DNA from: Nemertoderma westbladi
Taxonomy: Eukaryota; Xenacoelomorpha; Nemertodermatida; Nemertodermatidae
Length of the DNA: 33,851 nucleotides
Reading direction: 5' to 3'
NCBI GenBank assembly: GCA_032718475.1
Contig: JAUCBJ010005594.1
Span: 1-33,851 of the forward strand
Shown here piece after piece: positions 19,989 through 29,364 of this stretch. The first letter of the stretch is position 1. The number at the start of each line of letters is the position of its first letter. Made by a program: the position numbers and the translations under genes. The notes beneath the pieces were generated by a model, which ran no database searches, was not told where the DNA came from, and was given only the letters and a program-made list of their open reading frames with translations.

Positions 19989-20425
19989 GCATATTTGCAC
20001 CTATCCAATTAAGCTCAGAAGCTCCCTTATCTCTGCATCTTACAATGTCCTGTCAAGGTTAGGCGGGTAGGAGGTCATAACTCAGTAACTGTCATAAGCA
20101 GATAAGGGCAGAAGGAGGACGGGGCTGGGAGACGAGGTTATAAGAGACATAATATAAGGATATTTAATTTAATTTATTTAATTTAATATATGAGAAATGA
20201 GGCCAGTATTGGTTGACAGAAGGAGATACGCAAGGTTGCGATTGCGCCTCATAATAGCCTCTCGTCAACAAGTCAACCCCATCGACTAGCGGCACTGGCT
20301 GTTTCAGCTGACGAGGCTCTGTCGAAAAACGCGTCCCTGATGCAGTAAGGGCCCTCTTTTGAGGAGCAATATTATTATTGTCGCGGAACTGCTTCTACTC
20401 TCTGTGAGAAATGAGAAATATTTAA
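19989..20425. other. Interior of foldback, no gene
   Basis: Contains an ATTTAATTTAATTT tract at about 20160-20190 and an isolated hammerhead-like string CTGACGAG...GAAA near 20308 that lacks the required flanking stems. No coding region is supported. Confidence 0.4.
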
Positions 20426-20847
20426 TTTATTTAAGGAGTATGCAGATTTTGGAATGAAATTGTATACCTAAATAAGAAACCCATGTCAAAAAGTACTTAT
20501 TTAAGGACTTTTAGTATTTGTGTACAATTTCGATGTCTTAAATAAGGTAAATTTAAAAAATCCCTCTTATTTAGGAACTGGTCGTATTTTTGATGAAATT
20601 TTAAAACGCTTGTAGAAAAAAAACCGGACGGTGAAATGTTTTCTGGTTTTTTGCATTATGTTCAAGAAAGAACCAACTTTTATATTGTGAAATAAAATTA
20701 TGCGGTATTTTTTACTGAAACAAGTTCTTGCATATTATGTCGAAAAAATATCCAAAAAAGGCCCAAAAACCCCTAAATAAGAGCCATTTTCCTTAAATAA
20801 GAACCCACTTTTGGAGCTTATTTAAGGGTATGTTCCCTACTGGTTGT

Positions 20848-21202
20848 AGGTAGGGCTCGATCGGACTTCCGGCTCCGGCCGGAGTTTCTTACATCCGGCT
20901 CCGAACCGGAGCGAGTTAGAAAAATCACCGGAGCCGGAGTTTTTTTAATAATGTATGTTTTATATTAATGTTACTACATAATATATAGGCTAGTATAGGC
21001 AGATAGGCATATACAATCCCAAATCCACAATCTGACAATGGAATACCAGTAATGGATTTCAAAAGGTACAATAAGCTTATCAGTTTATGCTTCCTTTACC
21101 TTAATATTAAAATTAACAAACATTAAACAAAAGTTGAATTTTAAACCCTACTCCAAAAGTTGAATTTTAATAAGAAGTTGAATTTTAATAAAAAGTTGGG
21201 TT
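20848..21202. other. Spacer with GC palindromes
   Basis: 20860-20945 has interleaved CCGGCTCCGG, CTCCGGCCGGAG and GGAGCCGGAG words. This is a local cluster of self-complementary GC-rich motifs in AT-rich DNA. 21130-21200 has three AAGTTGAATTTTAAT units. No gene. Confidence 0.5.
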
Positions 21203-22257
21203 CTATCACATTTGAGGCACAGTGACAAACACCTTTCCCCAGTGGCCATTTTTGGACCAATTCAGCAATTTGTCTCAAATTTCACACAGACACTTTCAGA
21301 CCTATGTGTAACTTCATAGAAAATTTTAAATTAGGTGATTTTCCGCTTCGAGCAGCACGATAGAAAATCATGAGTTTATGGCATTTTTTTCGAAAAGAAA
21401 ATTTTTGCCTGTTTTCAAATGTGCACCATTTTCTCAATTTTCCTTCATGTTGCCGGAAAATCTACAGACAGACAGACAGACACTCCAGGTCGTGTATTTA
21501 ATGTGATGTAAATTTTACGGCTGCAGAGTACGATGTGCCCTTCGCGCAGCACGTGAAAAAAACGGTCTTTTCTAGAAAAATACTTCTTAATTAGAACACT
21601 GTCAGTATACTACTGCGACTGCCCTGCCAGTACCAGACTACAGCACTACCGGACCGGTACCTACTGCATTGTAAGTAAGCAATCATGCAACTAATAGTCA
21701 AATAATATTATTAATGGGATGTTCAATTCATTCATTATTCACATTCACAGATTCATGTAATCATTAATTAATAAATTTTTAATAATAGTTTTTTTAGTTA
21801 ATTATGTAATTTATAAGGCCTACTAAGCAGTTAAGTAATTTTTAATTAATCGATCATTTTTTAGTACGCTTTTTTAAGTCAACCTCAAATTATTATTACA
21901 GTGCATATTTTTAGGAATTGTTGCATTTTGTACAATAATAAAAGTACCAAGTACTAATCAAGTACCGGTATTGTTATTATTACTACTATTAATAAATAAA
22001 TAAAACGTTAATAAATAAACTTACAAATAATTAGATTTCTTAATAAAGGCATAGCTGCATAGAGGAATCAACAATCTTTGAAAAGGAGTGGTTTGCTATG
22101 GACGTAGCTGAATCAACAAACTTTTTAAAAAAGTATAAGTGGTTTGCCATGGGCATAGGGGAATCATCAACGTTTGACAAAAAGTCTAAGTGGTTCGCCA
22201 CGGGCATAGGGGAATCGATCAAAAAATGTCTTACCACTGTGCCTCAATAATGTGATA
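21203..22257. mobile_element. Possible inverted-repeat element
   Basis: TATCACATTTGAGGCACAGTG at 21203-21223 faces CACTGTGCCTCAATAATGTGATA at 22235-22257 in inverted orientation (two-base indel). AAAAGTTGAA blocks lie outside both. The 1-kb interior holds a CAGACAGACAGACA tract (about 21468), a CCTTCGCGCAGCACG word shared with MITE family M (about 21539) and a 51-bp minisatellite. Termini and TSD are not proven. Confidence 0.45.
22065..22216 (-). repeat. 51-bp minisatellite in an open frame
   Basis: Units begin GAATCAACAA at 22065, 22110, 22161 and 22212 (spacing 45, 51, 51). All spacings are multiples of three. The minus frame 22040-22237 is open through them, giving a 15-17-residue repeat with core DSPMPVANHLDFLSNVD. 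The frame begins on GTG after a stop, so expression is unproven. Confidence 0.6.
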
Positions 22258-22266
22258 TTACCAAAA

Positions 22267-22280
22267 GTTGAAATTTCAAC
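22267..22280. repeat. 14-bp perfect palindrome upstream of kinase ORF
   Basis: GTTGAAATTTCAAC, followed by CAGTTGAAAATATAAC. About 15 bp before the kinase open frame begins. Could be structural or a binding site; no direct evidence. Confidence 0.4.
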
Positions 22281-22296
22281 TCAGTTGAAAATATAA

Positions 22297-23754
22297 CTTT
22301 TCCACCAACTGACAGTATGGATACCGGTAGCAGGACCTATTGAGACGTTAGCGTTAGATAGACTGATAGTGGATAGGTATAATTTTGCTACTTTTTATTT
22401 AGATTCGAGCGGCGTGGCCAGCAGACACGAGCTACAAACGGCTATTACCGGTACACGACGGCATTCACGAGTAGTTAGCGAATCGCAGCAGGCTTGCGAT
22501 ATCACGCACATCCCCAGGGGCATCGAAAGGCGTGTCATCGGCGACGTTAACGTTCACGTTGGAGACAAACGCAATAAATCTTCGAAGAAAAAGGGCAGAA
22601 CAGGTTCCAAGCAAAAGAACAGAAAACATGCGAAACCACAGTACGATGTTCCTTATCCTAAATTTATCGAACAATGTCAACCTGTAGCGGAAGAGGTCAC
22701 GAATAACAACAATGTAAGGATAACAAAGGCAACCGAAACCACAAAGGTTAGAGTTCGCGAGGTCATTGACCCTGATGACAAAGACCTTCCAAACGACGTA
22801 GACGATGATCATTCCGCTTGTAGTAACTACCGTTACGGGAACCCCGATGATGTAGTTGTTTACTCGTTGCGGTGCGACGCAGCTCAGGTAGACGGAGGCG
22901 TATTGGCTTACCAATCCGAGTTGGATCTGTGCGGTTTCCGTTCGTGCGGGGGTTGCTGGGTCACCGTGGGTAGCCTCGGCAACGGCGTGTTCGGCTCGGT
23001 GACGTTGGTCCGTTGCGGGGCGACGCGCGTCGCGGTCAAACAGATCGCCGTGTCCAACTTCCTTTCGCACCGCAGGGAGGCCGAGTTTATCGAGCTGTGC
23101 TACCCGGGATCCCTGCTGGGGTTCCTGGTGGACTCGGGATCCGTTCATATTCTAATGAAACACATCGTAGGGGAATCCCTGCAATCCATCGCGCGATACG
23201 TCCGTCTGCGTCAGAAGTGTCTCTCCGCTCTCCAACTAATCGAGTTAATTATTTTAATTATCGGCGAGTTGTCTCGCATCCATAGTCTCGGTGTTATCCA
23301 CGGCGATATCTTACTGCAGAACATTATGATATCCCGGGATATCGGTGGGGATATCTCGGTGGTCTTCATCGATTTCGGGTTGTCCATATCGTACGACAAC
23401 GGCCGCCCATCCGACCTCCCTTCCGTAGAAGTCGCCAACCTGCTCCGGGAGTCCGTCGATATGATCGAGTCGAGTTCCCTGGCCCAGATCGCCAATCAGT
23501 TATCGCCTCTCGCTTCTAATCTTGTAGACGGGTGTTTATTGGTTCGTGATGTTCCAAAGAAACTCGATGATATAAAGTCTCTTTACATCGAAGACGCCGA
23601 TTCGTTTGTTGAAGATGTAAATGGAATCCCGTTGCGGTTGATTGACAGCGATTCATCCCATTGTCTTCCGGTTTCGCCTTATTATCACGACATTTCTAAC
23701 GATTCCGCCGACGCTTATCACAACGTTTCATACGATTCTACAGACAGTGAGTGA
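22297..23754 (+). CDS. Atypical protein kinase, intronless, no ATG start
   Basis: The frame is open from 22297 to a TGA at 23752. Residue numbers count from the GTG at 22369; no ATG occurs in frame until residue 263. Residues 1-190 are low-complexity, with a basic patch (KSSKKKGRTGSKQKNRKHAK) that may be a nuclear signal. The kinase fold follows: Gly loop GSLGNGVFGSV (201-211), VAVK Lys 224, alpha-C Glu 237 or 239, catalytic loop HGDILLQN (Asp 313, Asn 318) and DFG at 335-337. HGD for HRD and IDFGLS recall Bud32/VRK-like and some viral kinases. The APE motif and normal C-lobe are not evident in the last 124 residues. It may be one exon: an AG at 22314-22315 after CCACCAACTGAC could be an acceptor, and GTGAGT at 23747-23752 overlaps the stop. 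It is more GC-rich than its neighbours. Virus-derived, domesticated and host origins all remain open. Confidence 0.75.
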   Translation, partial: LFHQLTVWIPVAGPIETLALDRLIVDRYNFATFYLDSSGVASRHELQTAITGTRRHSRVVSESQQACDITHIPRGIERRVIGDVNVHVGDKRNKSSKKKGRTGSKQKNRKHAKPQYDVPYPKFIEQCQPVAEEVTNNNNVRITKATETTKVRVREVIDPDDKDLPNDVDDDHSACSNYRYGNPDDVVVYSLRCDAAQVDGGVLAYQSELDLCGFRSCGGCWVTVGSLGNGVFGSVTLVRCGATRVAVKQIAVSNFLSHRREAEFIELCYPGSLLGFLVDSGSVHILMKHIVGESLQSIARYVRLRQKCLSALQLIELIILIIGELSRIHSLGVIHGDILLQNIMISRDIGGDISVVFIDFGLSISYDNGRPSDLPSVEVANLLRESVDMIESSSLAQIANQLSPLASNLVDGCLLVRDVPKKLDDIKSLYIEDADSFVEDVNGIPLRLIDSDSSHCLPVSPYYHDISNDSADAYHNVSYDSTDSE

Positions 23755-24074
23755 CCTCTACCATAGTTTATTGTCCAATGTTTATTTGTCCATTTTTTGC
23801 GTATTTTTTTAATGAATCAGGTTAACAACACATTATATTTACAAACTTGCCAATTAATTATTTCCAATTACAATTAATTATGTTTTATAATCTATTTTTT
23901 TAGATACAGTTGGTGTATAAATATTCGGAATGTCAGATATTTACGTTATTTTTTATTATTTATAAATATTTAATTGTTTGTTAGTTTAAATCCTAACGGA
24001 TTGCCTTTAATAAACTTTGTAATTTTATGGTAAAGTAAGTTATTTAATACTAATTTTGTTCATAGAGAACATAC
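23755..24074. other. AT-rich 3' flank of the kinase ORF
   Basis: Strongly AT-rich with no ORF. It contains the AATAAA listed separately and serves plausibly as 3' UTR and downstream flank. Confidence 0.4.
24009..24014 (+). promoter_or_regulatory. Candidate polyadenylation signal for kinase ORF
   Basis: AATAAA about 255 bp after the stop, followed by TTTGTAATTTTATGG. AT-rich context makes chance occurrence likely. Confidence 0.3.
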
Positions 24075-24213
24075 TACTACTATCGGCATTCTGTATTGCT
24101 GTGTCGACAAAATTGCGCCGCCACAACTCCCTATCGCCTATGACATTTGCTAAATCATCCACATCTTCAAGGCCAGTGTCCTTTAAGATGCATTTCAAGA
24201 AAGTCATGGGCTG
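24075..24213 (-). mobile_element. 3' fragment of LINE family R (minus)
   Basis: The reverse complement matches the end of the copy at 24563-25566 (ACAGCCCATGACTTTCTTG, GGACACTGGCCTTGAAGATG, GGGAGTTGTGGCGGCGCAAT). Read on this strand it ends in a (TAG)n tail. About 140 bp; no clear TSD was found. Confidence 0.85.
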
Positions 24214-24562
24214 TATTAAATTGAATTAAATATAATGAAAAAGTTTATTGTGAAACATTGCGATAGTTATGCTAGGCCTGTCTCATAGAATTTGCTAACA
24301 TTTATTAACGCTAACCCTGTAGTTCTGTTAATATTATATTGGGCGGGTGAAATTTGTTAATATTTGATGCAAACGTTTTATCCCAGGGGGGAGTTTCATC
24401 TATGCAGTTTTCCAGTCTCAATCGTTACGGAATGTTTGAAATGGAATATAACTTCTTACAAACAAAATACTTTGCAGAGTTCCCATCCTCGTGGCTTTAT
24501 TTTCACTCATTTCTTTCAAAAAGTGAAATTTAAATTGATACTTCCCTACCTTACCTACATAT

Positions 24563-25566
24563 TGACGGTGACACAGAACCATTTGAAGTGTTATGGGGCG
24601 TCCTCCAGGGTGACACACTTGCGCCATTCTTATTTATAATTGTGGTTGACTATGTTCTACGCATGTCCTTAGATCATCATAATGGTGATGGGGTGATGAT
24701 AACTCCACCTACTGGCTCCAGAAGTCGAGGAAATCCTGCCAAGTACCTGACTGATCTAGACATTGCTGATGACTTAGGAGTACTCTCAGAATCACTAGAG
24801 GGAGCCCAACGGCTCCTCCGCTCATTAGAACAGGCTGCTTCTAGTGTTGGTCTTTTTATTAACTCCAGAAAGACCAAAATTTTGACAGTTAACTTTGAAA
24901 GTCCTCAGCAAGTCCCTGATCGGATGAGCATAAGCTCAAAAGATGGTATGCTTGAGCATGTGGACGACTTCTGTTACCTGGGATCATGGATCCGGAAATT
25001 TTCAAATTCGTTACGGAATGGCATGGGCAGCAATGAATGGGCTTTCAAAGATTTGGAAGTCACCGAGAATTAATCGGAAACTTAAGGTCCGGTTATTTAG
25101 AGAAGCAGTAGTTCCAGTAGTCCTCTATGGGAGTCCATGCTGGGCTCTAACTGCTGAGGACACCAAATCTCTGGATGGCACATTCACAAGAATGCTACGC
25201 CGGGTTCATTGTGTCAAGTTCAATACACACATCTCCAACCAGACACTATATAACATTGGAGGTGTCTCATTGGTTCCCCCAAGCTTGACACTAGAACAAA
25301 GCCGCCTCCGCTTTGCAGGACATTGCTTTCGCCGTGAGTACCAGCCAGTGCATAATCTTGTGCTTTGGCAGCCTCATGGAGTGAATGGGCATGGTGGACA
25401 GCCCATCACTTTCTTGAGACGCATCTTAAAGGACACAGGCCTTAAAGATGCGGATGATCTAGCAAATGTCGTGGGTGATAGGGAGTTGTGGCGGTGCAAT
25501 TTTATCGTCAAGCCGGCACAGCATTCTTAAAAATGCAGCTGCAGTGCAGCATGCCGATCCTAGTAG
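24563..25566 (+). pseudogene. LINE family R, 1-kb 3' copy with RT, frameshifted
   Basis: Encodes the RT from GVLQGDTLAPFLFIIVVDYV through DLDIADDLGVLSE (the FADD/YADD motif, here IADD with both Asp kept). It then shifts frame near 25000 and continues as KLKVRLFREAVVPVVLYGSP, RLRFAGHCFRREYQPVHNL and LKDADDLANVVGDRELWR. The stop at 25528 is followed by a 40-bp 3' end ending GATCCTAGTAGTA. A near-perfect direct repeat, TACCTACATAT (24552-24562) and TACCTAAATAT (25567-25577), fits a TSD. The RT looks RTE- or Jockey-like; clade uncertain. It is the reference for three other copies in the window. Confidence 0.88.
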
Positions 25567-25820
25567 TACCTAAATATGCCAGTAATAATTATATTAATGC
25601 TGCAAATTACGCTGTAATAATTTATACTTTTTTATTTATTTGGATTAATTATTTTGTTTTAAATTGTTTTGTGCTGATAATACTTGTATCCCGTAAGCTT
25701 ACTTATACATTGCACAATATGCAACGCCTTATGATTTTTACTTTTTCAATTTATAACTCCCATGTACATCATTTATAATATGATGTTATGTAATTTGTGC
25801 CGTTCACGATAATTTCGTTA

Positions 25821-25926
25821 CATTTGTGAAACGCGGATCCCACAAATGCTGAGGATACCATAGAAGCAATAATGGATCCCAGTGTGATCGGCGGATCCAA
25901 TTCTAGTCAACTAGTCTATGGTATCC
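25821..25926. repeat. Two consecutive hairpins with three GGATCC sites
   Basis: CATTTGTG (25821-25828) pairs with CACAAATG (25841-25848). GGATACCATAGA (25853-25864) pairs with TCTATGGTATCC (25915-25926). GGATCC occurs three times between them. No TIR family was recognised; it could be a small MITE or a structured transcript. Confidence 0.65.
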
Positions 25927-27510
25927 GCCGTATTAATACAATTTAATAATAATAGTAATAATATTAATTATTTATAGCGCTTTTCATACTCAATGCACTT
26001 TTGTTATTATTACCCCAGCAAAGCCGTGGCCAAATGGGTGTCTGTCTGTCTGTCTGGCGCAATATTTGGCTTTAATATACGGCTTAGTCAAATTTTAAAA
26101 AACATTGTTAGAAAATTTTGTCGTCCTGCACTTTCATGGTTCGCGCTAGGCGGCGCTAAATATCACTTCGTCGAGGCTTAATTACCTTTGAACCACTTCA
26201 TCAATTTTCATGAAACTTTCACAGAATGACCTATGGATTGTTCTCAATTAAATTAAATTAAACTTTTGGTGCATGAATTGCTGACTTGAGACAATTTTGT
26301 TCATGGGAGTTTGTAGGCTCACATCAAACACATCATCACAACAAACAATCAGTTAAGGTGCAACAGTTAATATTTAAGAGATAAGAGATATTCTCCATTT
26401 ACAGTTTGAGTAGGTTTCCTAACTGATTTATCTTAACAAATATTTACATAAGTTAATCGGCAAATATTATAATACAAATAAAGCATTAATCAGTCAATGC
26501 AGTCAGCACAGAAGCGCAGTGCAGACAGCACCGTGTATTGTATAGTCCAGCCTAAGAATTCTGAGAAATCACGACGTCATGGCCAGTTTCTTATCAACTT
26601 CCAATAAAAAGCCGCCGTGCGTCATTGCTGATACTCCAACAAAGAACAGCTGAGTTAGGAAAATGAGAAGTCGATTTTATTGGGTGTTTTATCTCTTGGT
26701 GTGTACTGGAATCGAACACGTGGGGGCGTATTGATCTGACATTTTATAAAGTTTGGATTAGACTAACTTATGATTTTAGCTTTGGGGCCAAATCTTTCAG
26801 ATACGCCGCGCCAGTGATTTTTAATAGCCTCCCACTTTTATAGAGTTGGGCGCTATATAAATAATAGTTTATTGTTATTTTTAGGACGCAACAGTTTTAA
26901 CAATTTGTTTAGATTTAGATTAGAGCCTCATGGTCATAACTTCGGGTTAAATGACTGTTTTAATAAGGGTTTGTGTCTCCACTAATGTATCCTGCAAGGC
27001 CCACTGGAAAACAAATTGGGGGAACCCCAGACTATATGACATGGAGGAAATGTAATAATAGAAAACAATTTAATTTTTTTGATACGATAATTTTTATAAT
27101 TGTGTTCTAAGTAATAAATAATTTGGTAATTTTTCTACGTAAAACTAAGTACTAATTTTCATTGTAATCATATTTTCTACTGCAATCTCTCGCTTATAAT
27201 GTACTTTTATCAGTTGATTCTTTTTTACCTTACTTTCGTATGTAACTATTATTACCCTAATGCTATTGATTAGTGCCTTAATCATACTTTTCGCATATTT
27301 GCGATTGTGGTATTTCGATTATACTTCTTCACCATTAAAATAAGGTACTATACTAATTAAAGAAAATTTAATTTAAAAAAGTTACTGAAGATACTAATTA
27401 TGAGCAAGGCTCAAGGTACAGCTACACGATTCGGTGCCGGGCCATCCACGTGATATTAATTAAAGTGGTGTGTATGGCAGTCACGTGACGTTAAGGAGTG
27501 CAGGGCTGTA
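25927..27510. other. Mostly AT-rich spacer, no gene
   Basis: Contains a GTGTCTGTCTGTCTGTCTGG tract at about 26038 with a following 230-bp repeat-like region. A weak tRNA-like minus-strand pair lies near 26701-26775 (B box-like TGTTCGATTCC, A box-like TAGTCTAATCC). No credible coding region. The last 200 bp, before 27510, would hold the 3' UTR of the downstream minus-strand gene; ATTAAA on that strand lies near 27368. Confidence 0.45.
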
Positions 27511-28866
27511 TCAGACGTCCAATCTCTCACGGCGGGCGAACCTGGATGGATTTTTTACGTTTAGCTGAAATAATCTTGACGTGTTGTCCCCTTTTTCATT
27601 CCAGTAGTTGGACCCACTGACCATATATGTACCGCTATCCGATACCTCAGCACTTGCCAAGAAATAGTTCCAACGTGTAGCTTGTGATTGTGTCCCATTT
27701 TGCGATTTCGGAGGTTTCAAGGGCAATTCAATCGTAACCAAGGGCACTCCTGAGATCGGCATTGTCACGCTTATTTTATCTCCAGTGTAGGCTTTAACGG
27801 GATCAACCACTGGTACGGCAAGGTTCATCTTGTAGCAAGGCGGCGTAAACAATGCGGGATCGATAACGATGGACGAGTCACACGATTGGCAACTTCTAAT
27901 CTTCTTCTCTATTCCCTGACATAAACAGTGATTCCTATCGGCATAAGGGTATCCGGGATTACAGTTGCAAATACCATGAATGCAATAGTTCAGAACGTCG
28001 TAGATTTCACCTGGAGGACACTCTTGGTTGCATTTACTAAACTCATTGCGGTTTGTGAGATAATCATTGCATATCTTGGTTGCTCTCCTCTCCGCGCTTG
28101 CGTTGGGACACCCGTGCCCTGCGACACTGACGGACTTGCCAAAATATTGTACTGGAATTTGGCATTTGTTACTCGGTTGGGTTAAATCTGGATTGCAATA
28201 TTCATCAGAATTTCCCAATCCGAAACTTTGGATTCCTACATAGAAATCGTGAAAACGAACCGTCCATGTAGGTGTTAGTATTTCATAAAAATGAGCACCC
28301 TTTTCGAAACTGAAATAGACCAAACAGTTGAATTCTTCATTTTCGCAACCAGCGCAAGGTATTTCCCCTGATTTAGGATGAATGACTTTACCGTTCAATG
28401 TGATGCCTGTCGCTCTTTTGTACTCTAATACCAGATCCAAGGCCGTAACAGTAATGTGTTCAATTCTTCCGCCGGTTCCCAACGTTACCTTTACTAGCGG
28501 TGCTCCCATCTTGTAGCTCCCCATCAGATAGGAACACCCCACCACCGCTTTCGTTTCCCCTATCTTGGGAGACAAGTCATTGGTCACCCTCACACGAGTG
28601 CCGGTCATATCCATGGTACACTTTGTCGACGACGTGTTCTGCCTATTCTTTATGCGAAGCATCTTATCCCGCAATCCGTATTGAAAGCTTGGTAGATCAC
28701 CCAAACAAGCGTAGTTGTTGCATGGGGTATCAGTTTCGGCACCATCTTCAGACAACATGTAACCTCCACCACAACCCCGACTGCACACTCCGTAATTAAG
28801 CGATTCCACCGCCAATGTAGCAACCACGAAGCCCAGGACCAGTGTCCCAAAGATAATGAACCTCAT
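27511..28866 (-). CDS. Secreted Cys-rich protein with Ig-like C-terminus
   Basis: A 451-aa intronless frame. The ATG has A at -3 (AAACAATG) and is followed by a clear signal peptide (RFIIFGTLVLGFVVATLA, cleavage about residue 19-22). Residues 28-90 are Cys-rich (CSRGCGGGY). About 100-250 resembles a degenerate von Willebrand type D or related beta-sandwich (RIEHITVTALDLVLEYKRAT). About 275-330 is an EGF/TIL-like cysteine module (CNQECPPGEIYDVLNYC, GICNCNPGYPYADRNHC). About 345-440 looks like an Ig fold with the DSGTY motif but without the usual disulfide cysteines. There are at least four N-glycosylation sequons. No transmembrane helix or GPI signal is seen, so it is likely extracellular. The TATA box lies about 105 bp upstream. 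Exact family unknown; absence of introns is notable. Confidence 0.85.
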   Translation of the reverse strand: MRFIIFGTLVLGFVVATLAVESLNYGVCSRGCGGGYMLSEDGAETDTPCNNYACLGDLPSFQYGLRDKMLRIKNRQNTSSTKCTMDMTGTRVRVTNDLSPKIGETKAVVGCSYLMGSYKMGAPLVKVTLGTGGRIEHITVTALDLVLEYKRATGITLNGKVIHPKSGEIPCAGCENEEFNCLVYFSFEKGAHFYEILTPTWTVRFHDFYVGIQSFGLGNSDEYCNPDLTQPSNKCQIPVQYFGKSVSVAGHGCPNASAERRATKICNDYLTNRNEFSKCNQECPPGEIYDVLNYCIHGICNCNPGYPYADRNHCLCQGIEKKIRSCQSCDSSIVIDPALFTPPCYKMNLAVPVVDPVKAYTGDKISVTMPISGVPLVTIELPLKPPKSQNGTQSQATRWNYFLASAEVSDSGTYMVSGSNYWNEKGDNTSRLFQLNVKNPSRFARRERLDV

Positions 28867-28970
28867 TGTTTATTGCTACTATTGTCTGATGTTGAAATAT
28901 TAATTTCTACAAGGTAATTTTTAACTTTCAAAATGAACAGGAGTATTTGAGGGTAATGGGTTACACGCCC

Positions 28971-28977
28971 TTTTATA
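28971..28977 (-). promoter_or_regulatory. TATA box of the secreted-protein gene
   Basis: On the minus strand GCCTATAAAAGGGCG, a strong match to the RNA polymerase II TATA consensus. It lies about 105 bp before the ATG at 28866, giving a 5' UTR of about 75-80 nt if transcription starts 25-30 bp downstream. Confidence 0.7.
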
Positions 28978-28981
28978 GGCA

Positions 28982-29364
28982 TCAAAGGTAATTTCCAATT
29001 TGTCACGGGATCTTTTATCTATATAGGTAAATGTTTGCAGAACATCGTTAACGTCATGGAAAGGGGATTTTACTGAAGATTAAGTACCGGTATACTAGGC
29101 CTGCTCTTTACAGTATAGTAGACTTCATCAAACAACAAGTTCAAAGAACATGGGAATTTACAAGTGCCTTGAAAACCGCACGGGTATTTTCCGGACACGG
29201 AAGTTATAATCTTCCTTATCGTAATTGAAAATTTGTTTTGGTCACATCTTAACAAACGGATCGATCTGGTGACATACAAGTTGGAGGACTGACGCTCTAA
29301 TCATTTCGATGCGGCTCAGATCTTGTTTGTCCACAGTTTACGTCCTCATGGACTCACATCTTTC
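28982..29364. other. Upstream flank of the secreted gene, no gene
   Basis: Ordinary sequence between the TATA box and the repeat family B copy. The minus-strand open frame 29070-29279 shows no domain. Confidence 0.4.

Larger units (their letters stand above)
16778..20842. mobile_element. 4.07-kb foldback DNA transposon carrying a decamer array
   Basis: The ends are CAGTAGGGAACATACCCTTA and its exact complement, bounded by a possible 5-bp TSD GTTGT (16773-16777, 20843-20847). The left arm (16778 to about 17225) and right arm (about 20426-20842) align over some 430 bp, differing by a 9-bp insertion and scattered substitutions. Each arm contains about eight copies of CTTATTTA(A)GG in both orientations, which look like subterminal transposase-binding repeats. 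The 3.2-kb interior holds an ORF fragment, a MITE of family M and the decamer array. No transposase is recognised. The superfamily is uncertain: a CAG end and 5-bp TSD could fit some hAT groups. Confidence 0.85.

Noticed and set aside
18043-20070. Many long overlapping ORFs rich in Leu, Val, Cys and Ser in three frames (up to 310 codons)
   Set aside because: They are the three readings of a stop-free 10-bp repeat; no start context, no unique sequence, no domain.
20305-20345. Hammerhead-ribozyme-like CTGACGAG...GAAA string
   Set aside because: Stem II would be only three pairs, and no upstream strand complements the bases after GAAA with a cleavage triplet, so the fold does not close.
22465-23148. 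227-aa minus-strand ORF opposite the kinase
   Set aside because: It is a shadow of the plus-strand kinase frame; the kinase motifs are on the plus strand and the minus reading has no domain.
26701-26775. Minus-strand tRNA gene
   Set aside because: Only weak A- and B-box matches; no cloverleaf stems could be drawn.
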